Origin: Candidatus Mediterraneibacter norwichensis
Lineage (GTDB): Bacteria > Bacillota > Clostridia > Lachnospirales > Lachnospiraceae
NCBI GenBank assembly: GCA_019112765.1
Contig: DXIU01000019.1
Span: 1 to 39,415 of the forward strand
Direction: 5' to 3'
Length of the DNA stretch: 39,415 nt
The position numbers and the translations under genes were made by a program. The notes under the pieces were generated by a model, which saw only the letters and a list, made by a program, of their open reading frames with translations, ran no database searches and had not been told where the DNA came from. Below are positions 16,976 to 24,585 of the stretch, piece by piece (the first letter of the stretch is position 1; each line of letters opens with the position of its first letter).

Positions 16976-17045
16976 CTGCTTCTTTTAAGATGATTTTTCA
17001 CTATTCAGAAAGATGCGAAAATGAAACAATAAAAAGGAGAGCACA

Positions 17046-18041
17046 ATGAAAGAACTTACAATCCGGAAAAATGAAGCCGGACAGCGGCTGGATAAATTTC
17101 TGGCCAAATATATGAATCGTGCCCCGAAAAGTTTTCTTTATAAAATGCTTCGGAAAAAAAATATCACTCTTAACGGGAAAAAAGCGGAAGGAAAAGAGAT
17201 GCTCTGTGCCGGAGATACCGTAAAACTGTTTCTCTCAGATGATACGATTCAGAACTTTTCGGTACAGAAGGAATATATACCCCCCAAAACAGCCGGGATG
17301 GACATGCCGAAGCCGGACATAATCTATGAGGACACGCATACACTTTTTATTAACAAGCCTGTCGGAATGCTCTCCCAGAAAGCAAAGCCTGATGATATAT
17401 CTCTGGTGGAATATCTGACCTCCTATCTGCTGTCTTCCGGGCAGATCACCCGGGAAGAGCTGCGCACCTTCCATCCGGCAGTATGCAACCGGCTGGACAG
17501 AAACACAAGCGGTATTGTTGCCGCCGGAAAATCGCTTGCAGCGCTGCAGAAATTAAACGCCATGTTCAGAGACCGGAGTATACGCAAATACTATCTCTGT
17601 CTTGTCAGCGGTACCGTGGATCACGAAGCAAGGCTGAGGGGCTGGCTGAAAAAAAACGAAAAGACAAACCGTGTATCTGTCAGAAGCGGACAGGAAAACA
17701 CATCCCATACCGGCGCTTTTATCGAAACAGAGTACAGACCCATCCGGTCCGGCGGCGGGACAACGCTTCTGGAAGTGCATCTGATTACAGGGAAAACCCA
17801 TCAGATCCGGGCTCATCTGGCTTCAGAAGGGCATCCGCTGATCGGAGACTACAAATACGGAGACCGGAAGCTGAATGACAGATTCAGACAGGCCTACGGA
17901 CTTCAGTCCCAGATGCTCCATTCGTACAGGCTTTGTTTCCCTTTATGTACGGACGAACTGGCGCCTCTTTCCGGAAAAGAGCTGCTGGCTGACGCGCCGG
18001 AACTGTTTGTGAAAATCTGCCGTGACAGAGGAGTGATGTAA
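17046..18041 (+). CDS. Pseudouridine synthase, RluA family
   Basis: The 331-residue protein has an N-terminal S4 domain (about 1-60, RLDKFLAKYMNRAPKSFLYKMLRKKNI) and an RluA-type catalytic domain with the Asp in CNRLDRNTSGIV (about 148-159) and the family motifs THQIRAHLASEGHPLIGDYKYG (about 257-278). It should isomerise uridines in 23S rRNA (RluC/RluD type) or tRNA. It starts after AAAAAGGAGA. The recU gene begins 3 bases after its stop codon, so the two are co-transcribed. Confidence 0.94.
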   Translation: MKELTIRKNEAGQRLDKFLAKYMNRAPKSFLYKMLRKKNITLNGKKAEGKEMLCAGDTVKLFLSDDTIQNFSVQKEYIPPKTAGMDMPKPDIIYEDTHTLFINKPVGMLSQKAKPDDISLVEYLTSYLLSSGQITREELRTFHPAVCNRLDRNTSGIVAAGKSLAALQKLNAMFRDRSIRKYYLCLVSGTVDHEARLRGWLKKNEKTNRVSVRSGQENTSHTGAFIETEYRPIRSGGGTTLLEVHLITGKTHQIRAHLASEGHPLIGDYKYGDRKLNDRFRQAYGLQSQMLHSYRLCFPLCTDELAPLSGKELLADAPELFVKICRDRGVM

Positions 18042-18044
18042 AAT

Positions 18045-18593
18045 ATGGCCACATGGAATTCCCGGGGACTGCGGGGCTCTACACTGGAGGAACTGATAAA
18101 CCGCACGAATGAACGCTATACTGAAATGGGACTCGCCCTGATTCAGAAGATTCCCACACCGATTACCCCGGTAAAAATCGACAAGGAACATCGGCATATT
18201 ACGCTTGCCTACTTTGATAAAATCAGTACCGTGGATTACATAGGAGCTGTTCAGGGGATTCCGGTCTGCTTTGACGCAAAGGAATGCAGTGCCGACACTT
18301 TTCCTCTTCAGAATATCCACGAGCATCAGATATCTTTTATGGAGAAGTTTGAACAGCAGGGCGGAATTTCCTTCCTTCTTATATATTACACAGAAAGGGA
18401 GGAGCTCTATTATATGACTTATACCCAGATCAGAAAGTTCTGGGACCGGTCAGTACACGGAGGCAGGAAGAGCTTCCGCTATGATGAACTGGAACCGGGA
18501 TGGTTCTTTTCACTGAAAAACGGATATTTCGTTCCCTATCTGGAATGCCTGCAGCAGGACCTGGACCGCAGAGATTCGGATTCCCCGGACTGA
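18045..18593 (+). CDS. recU: Holliday junction resolvase RecU
   Basis: RecU cleaves Holliday junctions during recombinational repair and chromosome segregation in Firmicutes, taking the place of RuvC. The 182-residue protein begins with NSRGLRGSTLEELINRTN and carries the nuclease core STVDYIGAVQGIPVCFDAKE (61-80): Asp 64, Asp 77 and Lys 79 correspond to the metal-binding catalytic residues. In Bacillus recU is next to a penicillin-binding protein gene; here it is paired with an rluA gene instead, 3 bases downstream. The start is ATG 18045 within a modest site overlapping the previous stop. Confidence 0.92.
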   Translation: MATWNSRGLRGSTLEELINRTNERYTEMGLALIQKIPTPITPVKIDKEHRHITLAYFDKISTVDYIGAVQGIPVCFDAKECSADTFPLQNIHEHQISFMEKFEQQGGISFLLIYYTEREELYYMTYTQIRKFWDRSVHGGRKSFRYDELEPGWFFSLKNGYFVPYLECLQQDLDRRDSDSPD

Positions 18594-18604
18594 CGAAAAC
18601 GGGA

Positions 18605-18633
18605 TTGACAGACTGCGGGAAACTTCGTATAAT
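18605..18633 (+). promoter_or_regulatory. Perfect consensus promoter of the his operon
   Basis: TTGACA (18605-18610) and TATAAT (18628-18633) are 17 bases apart, an exact match to the housekeeping sigma factor consensus. The transcript would have a leader of only about 45 bases, too short for a T-box or a peptide-coding attenuator. Confidence 0.88.
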
Positions 18634-18683
18634 GACAAAAGGATTTTAACGTATTAGCACAGTAAAGTGAAGGGAGATTTTCA

Positions 18684-19931
18684 ATGGAACAAAAATTACA
18701 TACTCCGGAAGGAGTCCGGGATATCTACAATAAAGAATGTGAAATCAAACTTGCACTGCAGAAAAAACTGAGTACTGTACTTCATCTGTATGGTTATCAG
18801 GATATACAGACACCGACTTTTGAATACTATGATGTCTTCCGGAAAGAGATCGGATCGATTTCTACCCGTGAACTGTATAAATTTTTTGACAGAGACGGAA
18901 ATATTCTGGCCCTGCGCCCTGATATTACCCCTTCCGTGGCCCGTGCCGCGGCGACGCTGTTTGAGGGAGAAGATATGCCGATTCGTCTGTGTTACGCAGG
19001 AAATACTTTCATCAATCATACAAGCTACCAGGGACGGCTGAAGGAAAATACACAGCTCGGTGCAGAGCTGATTGGGCTTGATTCCATTGAAGCGGACGCA
19101 GAGATGCTTGCCATGGTTGTAGACGGACTGAAACAGACCGGCCTGAAAGAGTTTCAGGTAAATATCGGTCATGTAGACTTTATCCAGAGCCTGCTTGAGA
19201 CAACCGGATTTGAAGAAGACGGAATGGATGAACTCCGCACGCTTATTACAAACAGAAATTATTTCGGCGTGGATGAAATTCTGGATAACAGAAATGTAAA
19301 AGGAAGTGTAAAAGAGGCCTTTCATATTCTTCCGGAACTGATGGGCGGACCGGAGATTCTGGAGCAGGCGGCACGTCTGGCGCCGAATGTAAATGCAAGA
19401 CTTGCCATCACAAGACTTCAGCAGATTTATAAACTGCTGAAACTGTATCATGCAGAAGATCATATCACTTTTGACCTGAGCATGAGCGGAAGCTATGGAT
19501 ATTATTCGGGTATTATATTCCGTGCGTACACCTACGGTACCGGAGATGCCGTCGTAAGAGGCGGGCGATACGACCATCTGCTGGAAAAATTCGGAAAAAA
19601 TACTCCTTCTATCGGATTTGCGATTATTGTGGATGAGCTGATGAGCGCTCTGAACCGCCAGAAGATCCATGTGGAGACAAGTTACCGGAATCTGATTGTT
19701 TACACTCAGGCTACGGAGGAGTGGGCAGTCTCTCTTGCCATGAATTTCCGCTCCAAAGGCAAAAATATAGAAATTATAAAACGGGAACCGGAAGATGACA
19801 GGAAAAAATATGAAGATTATGCCAGAAATTCCTCTATTATGAGTATGCTGTATCTTCAGGACAATTACCAGATTGAAATGCTCAATCTGATTACCGGAGA
19901 AGAAAAAACTGTGACCGCCAAAAAGCAGTAG
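18684..19931 (+). CDS. hisZ: ATP phosphoribosyltransferase regulatory subunit HisZ
   Basis: HisZ is a catalytically inactive paralogue of histidyl-tRNA synthetase that joins short-form HisG to form the active, histidine-sensitive first enzyme of histidine synthesis. The 415-residue protein keeps the class II synthetase fold (TPEGVRDIYNKE at 7-18, ALRPDITPSVARAA near 75, GGRYDHLLEKFG near 293). It lacks the C-terminal anticodon-binding length of a true HisRS but has a residual tail. Position directly before a short hisG confirms the role. It starts after AAGGGAGA, 51 bases after the -10 box. Confidence 0.95.
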   Translation: MEQKLHTPEGVRDIYNKECEIKLALQKKLSTVLHLYGYQDIQTPTFEYYDVFRKEIGSISTRELYKFFDRDGNILALRPDITPSVARAAATLFEGEDMPIRLCYAGNTFINHTSYQGRLKENTQLGAELIGLDSIEADAEMLAMVVDGLKQTGLKEFQVNIGHVDFIQSLLETTGFEEDGMDELRTLITNRNYFGVDEILDNRNVKGSVKEAFHILPELMGGPEILEQAARLAPNVNARLAITRLQQIYKLLKLYHAEDHITFDLSMSGSYGYYSGIIFRAYTYGTGDAVVRGGRYDHLLEKFGKNTPSIGFAIIVDELMSALNRQKIHVETSYRNLIVYTQATEEWAVSLAMNFRSKGKNIEIIKREPEDDRKKYEDYARNSSIMSMLYLQDNYQIEMLNLITGEEKTVTAKKQ

Positions 19932-19946
19932 AAAAGAGGCCTACCT

Positions 19947-20591
19947 ATGAGATATTTGACATTTGCCCTTACAAAGGGCAGACTTGCCGAGAAAACCCTT
20001 GCAATGCTGGAAAAGCTGGGGGTTACCTGTGACGAGATGAAAGATAAGCATTCAAGAAAACTGATTTTCACCAACGAGGAACTGAAACTGAGATTCTTCC
20101 TTGCCAAAGGTCCGGACGTGCCTACTTATGTAGAATACGGCGCAGCGGATATCGGTGTTGTGGGAAAAGATACCATTATTGAAGCCGGAAGAAAAGTACA
20201 CGAAGTTCTGGACTTAAGATTCGGGAAATGCAGAATGTGCGTCTGCGGATACGAGGATGCGGCAGAACTCCTGAAACACCATGAACTGATCCGGGTCGCG
20301 ACAAAATATCCGAATATTGCAAAAGATTATTTTTACAACAAGCGGCATCAGACCGTAGAGATCATTAAAATGAACGGCTCCATCGAGCTGGCCCCTATTG
20401 TGGGTCTGTCTGAAGTAATCGTAGATATTGTGGAAACCGGGTCTACACTGAAAGAAAATGGTCTTGTGGTTCTGGATGAAGTGTGTCCGCTGTCTGCCCG
20501 GATGATCGTGAATCCGGTCAGCATGAGAATGGAAAACGACAGGATCCGCGGACTGATCGGCAGCCTGCGGGATCTTCTCAGGGAGGAATAA
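19947..20591 (+). CDS. hisG: ATP phosphoribosyltransferase catalytic subunit HisG (short form)
   Basis: HisG condenses ATP and PRPP to phosphoribosyl-ATP, the committed step of histidine synthesis. At 214 residues it is the short form, lacking the C-terminal regulatory domain, so it depends on HisZ encoded 15 bases upstream. Recognisable motifs are ALTKGRLAEKT (7-17), GAADIGVVGKDTI (about 66-78) and the PRPP-binding region EVIVDIVETGSTLKENGL (about 154-171). The hisD ribosome binding site lies in its last codons. Confidence 0.96.
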   Translation: MRYLTFALTKGRLAEKTLAMLEKLGVTCDEMKDKHSRKLIFTNEELKLRFFLAKGPDVPTYVEYGAADIGVVGKDTIIEAGRKVHEVLDLRFGKCRMCVCGYEDAAELLKHHELIRVATKYPNIAKDYFYNKRHQTVEIIKMNGSIELAPIVGLSEVIVDIVETGSTLKENGLVVLDEVCPLSARMIVNPVSMRMENDRIRGLIGSLRDLLREE

Positions 20592-20593
20592 AT

Positions 20594-21889
20594 ATGCGTA
20601 TAGAAAAACTGGACAGCAGTACAAAGAAAAATCTGCTGGAAGATCTCCTCAGAAGGAGTCCCAACAGCTATGGGAAATATGAAGCCAGCGTCAGAGAAAT
20701 ATTAGAAAATGTACAGAACAGAAGAGATGAGGCTGTTTTCGCCTACACGAAGCAGTTTGACGGAGCCGAAATAAATGCCTCAAATATCCAGGTGACGGAA
20801 GACGAGATCAGGGAGGCCTACAGCCTTGTAGACGATTCTCTGCTTGCTGTTATCCGGAAAGCAAAGAAAAATATTAAGGACTACCATGAAAAACAGCGCC
20901 AGTACAGCTGGTTTGACAGCAGACCGGACGGCACGATTCTGGGCCAGAAAGTCACAGCCCTTGCCCGGGTAGGCGTCTATGTACCCGGAGGAAAAGCCGC
21001 ATATCCTTCTTCCGTGCTGATGAATATCATGCCTGCAAAAGTTGCCGGAGTAGATGAGATCATCATGGTCACACCTCCCGGAAAGGACGGCAAAGTCACG
21101 CCTACCACTCTGGTTGCCGCAAACGAGGCCGGCGCTGACAGAATTTACAAGGCCGGAGGCGCACAGGCCATCGCCGCCCTTGCTTTCGGAACCGAGAGCA
21201 TACCAAAAGTAGATAAAATCGTAGGACCGGGGAATATTTATGTAGCTCTCGCGAAAAAATCCGTGTATGGATATGTCAGCATTGACTCTGTCGCAGGCCC
21301 AAGTGAAATCCTGGTGCTGGCGGATGATACGGCAAATCCCCGCTATGTGGCGGCTGACCTGCTTTCCCAGGCAGAGCACGATGAGATGGCCAGCGCCATC
21401 CTGGTAACGACCAGCATGGAACTGGCGGAGAAGGTGTCTGCCCAGGCAGATGAATTTGTACAGGAACTTTCCAGAGGACAGATCATTCAGAAATCTCTGG
21501 ATAATTACGGACACATTCTGGTAGCGGAGACACTGCAGGATGCCATCGATGCGGCAAATGAAATCGCATCGGAACATCTGGAAATTATGACCGCAAATCC
21601 TTTCGATGTAATGACCCGCATCCGGAATGCAGGAGCTATCTTTATCGGAGAATATTCCAGCGAGCCTCTGGGAGATTATTTCGCCGGACCGAACCATGTG
21701 CTTCCGACAAACGGCACAGCAAAATTTTTCTCTCCCCTTTCAGTGGATGACTTCATCAAGAAATCAAGCATTATCTCTTATTCCAGAGAAGCTCTTGAGG
21801 CAATTCACGGGGATATCGAAACATTTGCAGAAGCGGAGCATCTGACCGCTCATGCCAATTCCATCCGGGTTCGTTTCCCGGAAGAGTAG
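20594..21889 (+). CDS. hisD: Histidinol dehydrogenase HisD
   Basis: HisD oxidises L-histidinol to L-histidine in two NAD-dependent steps with a bound zinc. The 431-residue length is standard. Motifs include VGVYVPGGKAAYPSSVLM (about 123), DKIVGPGNIYVALAKK (about 206), AGPSEILVLAD (about 232), the zinc-ligand region SQAEHDEMA (about 255) and GPNHVLPT (about 363). The ATG at 20594 follows GGGAGGA inside the hisG 3' end, 2 bases after its stop; an in-frame ATG further upstream lies within hisG and is rejected. Confidence 0.96.
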   Translation: MRIEKLDSSTKKNLLEDLLRRSPNSYGKYEASVREILENVQNRRDEAVFAYTKQFDGAEINASNIQVTEDEIREAYSLVDDSLLAVIRKAKKNIKDYHEKQRQYSWFDSRPDGTILGQKVTALARVGVYVPGGKAAYPSSVLMNIMPAKVAGVDEIIMVTPPGKDGKVTPTTLVAANEAGADRIYKAGGAQAIAALAFGTESIPKVDKIVGPGNIYVALAKKSVYGYVSIDSVAGPSEILVLADDTANPRYVAADLLSQAEHDEMASAILVTTSMELAEKVSAQADEFVQELSRGQIIQKSLDNYGHILVAETLQDAIDAANEIASEHLEIMTANPFDVMTRIRNAGAIFIGEYSSEPLGDYFAGPNHVLPTNGTAKFFSPLSVDDFIKKSSIISYSREALEAIHGDIETFAEAEHLTAHANSIRVRFPEE

Positions 21890-21903
21890 AAGGAGGTGCC
21901 GGT

Positions 21904-22494
21904 ATGGAAAAAAGGACTGCAGTCTGCACAAGAAAAACAAAAGAAACGGATATCGAACTTGCCCTCTGCCTGGATGGAAGCGGCAGCAATCAGATTGATA
22001 CAGGAATCCCGTTTTTTGACCATATGCTGGACGGTTTTGCCCGTCACGGCCTTTTCGACTTAAGTGTAACAGTAAAAGGAGATCTGGAAGTGGACTGCCA
22101 TCACACAGTAGAAGATACAGGAATCGTGCTTGGACAGGCCATCGCCAGAGCGCTGGGGGATAAAGCAGGAATTAAACGCTACGGATATTTTATTCTGCCT
22201 ATGGACGAAACACTGGCGCTGTGCGCGGCAGATCTGTCAGGAAGACCTTTTTTCAGATATGACGCCGAATTTACGGTTCCCAGAATCGGCGGCCTGGACA
22301 CAGAAATGATACAGGACTTTTTCTATGCGGTTTCCTACAGCGCGTCCATGAATCTGCACCTGAAGATTCTGGACGGCGGTAATAATCATCATATGGCCGA
22401 GGCTCTGTTCAAGGCCTTCGGGAAAGCCCTTGACATGGCCTCCTCAGAGGAACCCAGGATAAAAGATGTGTGGTCTACAAAAGGAACGCTTTAG
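21904..22494 (+). CDS. hisB: Imidazoleglycerol-phosphate dehydratase HisB
   Basis: This enzyme dehydrates imidazole glycerol phosphate to imidazole acetol phosphate. It is the monofunctional 196-residue form, without a fused histidinol-phosphatase. Manganese-binding motifs are visible: GIPFFDHMLDGFARHG (about 37-52), DCHHTVEDTG (about 63-72) and GGNNHHMAEALFKAFGKALD (about 159-178). It starts after AAGGAGGTG, 14 bases after hisD. Confidence 0.96.
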   Translation: MEKRTAVCTRKTKETDIELALCLDGSGSNQIDTGIPFFDHMLDGFARHGLFDLSVTVKGDLEVDCHHTVEDTGIVLGQAIARALGDKAGIKRYGYFILPMDETLALCAADLSGRPFFRYDAEFTVPRIGGLDTEMIQDFFYAVSYSASMNLHLKILDGGNNHHMAEALFKAFGKALDMASSEEPRIKDVWSTKGTL

Positions 22495-22548
22495 CCTTAT
22501 GCCGCAGACGCATAAAGCCGGCCGCACAATAGAGAAGGAGAAATAGTA

Positions 22549-23832
22549 ATGAGTTATAAACGACTGACTCCGTGCATTTTTATTGACGGAGGAAAAGCAG
22601 TAAAGTGGTTTGACGACAGCACGGTTCTTTCCGGTGATGTTGTCGGACTGGCCAAACAGTACAGCGACCGGGGCGCCGATGAACTGATTGTCTTTGATTT
22701 GTCGGACTCGGACGAAGAACATGATGAAGCCATTGACCTGATAAAAAAAATCAACCGGGTAATCAGTATCCCCATGATTGCGGGAGGAAATATCCGCAGG
22801 ACGGAAGATGTAAAGAAAATTCTGTACGCAGGAGCGAAAAGAGCGATTCTTAATTTTTCCAAGCCTCTTTCCATCGATCTGATTGAAGAGGTATCAAAGC
22901 GCTTCGGAAAAGAACGGATTGCCGTGTCTCTGAATGATTTTGACGCTCTTTTCAAACAGCAGCATCTGATCGAAGAATTCAGCACGGAAATTGTATTCAT
23001 GCACAGACTTGATCTGGCCTCTGTAATGAATATAACAGAGCTTCCCTGTGTTGTACTGACCGATACAATGGAGCAAAGTGAAATACTTCGGATCCTGAAG
23101 TGCAGCGGGGTAAAAGGAGTATCCGGAATGTTTGTGAGCAGTCTGAATATGGATTTTAATGAATTTAAGGAAATCTGCGCAGACGCAGGCATCAAGATGA
23201 CTTCTTTTGAGAGCATGATGGATTTCAGCGAATTCAAGCTGAATTCCGATGGGCTGATTCCGGTGATTGTTCAGGACTATAAGACAAATGAAGTTCTTAT
23301 GATGGCCTATATGAATGAAGAAGCCTTCGATAATACAGTCAAAACCGGAAGAATGACCTATTACAGCCGGAGCAGACAGTGTCAGTGGGTAAAGGGAGAG
23401 ACATCCGGACACTTCCAGTATGTCAAATCTCTGGCCATTGACTGCGACAAGGATACACTTCTGGCAAAAGTAGACCAGGTAGGCGCCGCATGCCATACAG
23501 GAAACCGCTCCTGCTTCTATACCACAATTGTAGGAGCAGATTATGACGCGAAAAATCCGCTCCAGGTATTCGAATCTGTATACAGCACAATCGAAGACCG
23601 GAGAATCCATCCCAAGGAAGGTTCTTACACAAATTACCTTTTTGAAAAAGGAATTGATAAAATTCTGAAGAAAGTAGGAGAGGAGGCAACCGAAATCGTT
23701 ATTGCCGCCAAGAATCCGAATCCGGAGGAGATTAAATACGAGATCTCTGACTTCCTCTATCACGCAATGGTACTTATGGTAGAGCGCGGCGTGACCTGGG
23801 AGGATATTACAAACGAGCTGGCAGACCGCTGA
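22549..23832 (+). CDS. hisIE: HisIE (phosphoribosyl-AMP cyclohydrolase / phosphoribosyl-ATP pyrophosphatase) with a degenerate HisF-like N-terminal domain
   Basis: The 427-residue protein has three parts. Residues about 1-215 resemble the HisF barrel ([50 protein letters not shown]), but the catalytic aspartates are lost: CLDV reads CIFI and the second Asp region reads VSLND. Residues about 229-330 are HisI, with [21 protein letters not shown] and [11 protein letters not shown] carrying metal ligands. Residues about 340-427 are HisE ([13 protein letters not shown]). HisE hydrolyses phosphoribosyl-ATP and HisI opens the ring, the second and third steps of the pathway. The barrel may stabilise or scaffold the protein. 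Last gene of the operon; hisA, hisC, hisF and hisH are not here. Confidence 0.93.
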   Translation: MSYKRLTPCIFIDGGKAVKWFDDSTVLSGDVVGLAKQYSDRGADELIVFDLSDSDEEHDEAIDLIKKINRVISIPMIAGGNIRRTEDVKKILYAGAKRAILNFSKPLSIDLIEEVSKRFGKERIAVSLNDFDALFKQQHLIEEFSTEIVFMHRLDLASVMNITELPCVVLTDTMEQSEILRILKCSGVKGVSGMFVSSLNMDFNEFKEICADAGIKMTSFESMMDFSEFKLNSDGLIPVIVQDYKTNEVLMMAYMNEEAFDNTVKTGRMTYYSRSRQCQWVKGETSGHFQYVKSLAIDCDKDTLLAKVDQVGAACHTGNRSCFYTTIVGADYDAKNPLQVFESVYSTIEDRRIHPKEGSYTNYLFEKGIDKILKKVGEEATEIVIAAKNPNPEEIKYEISDFLYHAMVLMVERGVTWEDITNELADR

Positions 23833-23955
23833 TACAGAAGCGGATGGGAAGGCAGATACCTGTTTTTACAGCTGTACTTTCCTGTCCGTAAATGGACATA
23901 ACCTGGAAGTCCGGTTCATAGAATAGCACAAACAGATTTTCTACGGTGATTTTCT

Positions 23956-24276
23956 ATGAATAGTCCGGAAGAACGCAGAAGGGAGCTGCTGCGGCAGACC
24001 CGGAAGCTGTATGAAGAGAGAAAGGATGTCCCCGCTGTCCATCCAAGATATGGCAGAATATACCAGGATCTCTACAGAGACCCGGAGAAGCCGGAGACAC
24101 ATTCTGGCGGTAGTTTCTACATACGGCTTGCAATCGGCATTCTCTGTTTTGTATGTTTTGTCTATATGGATCAGAGCAAAACGAAAGTGGCCGATGTGGA
24201 CAGCAGAGCCATCGTCAATCAGATTGAAAAAAATATGGACGCCGATACTATCAGAGAAGTATGGAAGGCTCTGTGA
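23956..24276 (+). CDS. Small single-pass membrane protein of unknown function
   Basis: The 106-residue protein has a charged, Arg-rich N-terminal part (MNSPEERRRELLRQTRKLYEER), one hydrophobic segment (about 53-68, FYIRLAIGILCFVCFVYM) and a short C-terminal domain with predicted helices (IVNQIEKNMDADTIREVWKAL). The N-terminus should face the cytoplasm. I recognise no family. It has its own downstream terminator and a weak ribosome binding site. A CATAGAATA box upstream (23917-23925) resembles the -10 of mother-cell sporulation sigma factors, but I found no matching -35, so this is only a hint. Confidence 0.65.
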   Translation: MNSPEERRRELLRQTRKLYEERKDVPAVHPRYGRIYQDLYRDPEKPETHSGGSFYIRLAIGILCFVCFVYMDQSKTKVADVDSRAIVNQIEKNMDADTIREVWKAL

Positions 24277-24327
24277 GACAGCGTGGAACTGTCAATACCG
24301 GAAAACAGAATAAGGGACGTGAAAAAG

Positions 24328-24364
24328 CCGGATACAGATCAGGAAAATCTGTATCCGGTATTTT
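24328..24364 (+). terminator. Terminator after the small membrane protein gene
   Basis: CCGGATACAGAT (24328-24339) and ATCTGTATCCGG (24347-24358) form a perfect 12-bp stem with a 7-base loop, followed by TATTTT. It lies in the 309-base gap 24277-24585, which otherwise holds a direct repeat and the next promoter. Confidence 0.8.
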
Positions 24365-24427
24365 CATGTCCGGATCGGAAACCGGAATCGGAACACGCCG
24401 CTGACATTTTCCTGAAGCCGGAACAGA

Positions 24428-24454
24428 CCTGAATAACACAGCCCTGAATAACAC
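24428..24454. repeat. 12-bp direct repeat just upstream of a promoter
   Basis: CCTGAATAACAC occurs at 24428-24439 and again at 24443-24454, a 15-base period. The second copy ends one base before the TTGACA box of the following promoter. Confidence 0.7.
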
Positions 24455-24455
24455 T

Positions 24456-24484
24456 TTGACAGATCAAAAAGCATATAGTACAAT
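24456..24484 (+). promoter_or_regulatory. Promoter of the radical SAM - rng operon
   Basis: TTGACA (24456-24461) and TACAAT (24479-24484) are 17 bases apart, 11 of 12 matches to consensus. Transcription would start about 95 bases before the coding region. Confidence 0.8.
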
Positions 24485-24585
24485 TTATAAACGATAACCG
24501 GATATTCCTGTAAATCAGACGAATCCGGCGTTAGTTCGGATCAACGGCTGATGCTATGAAATCATAAAATGAAAAGGTGTTAAAA

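Noticed and set aside
18634-18683. T-box or leader-peptide attenuator before the his operon
   Set aside because: Only about 45 bases of leader, with no T-box sequence, His codon run or terminator hairpin.
23867-23876. TACAGCTGTA palindrome after hisIE as a terminator
   Set aside because: It is only 10 bp without a loop or a following T run, so it does not qualify.
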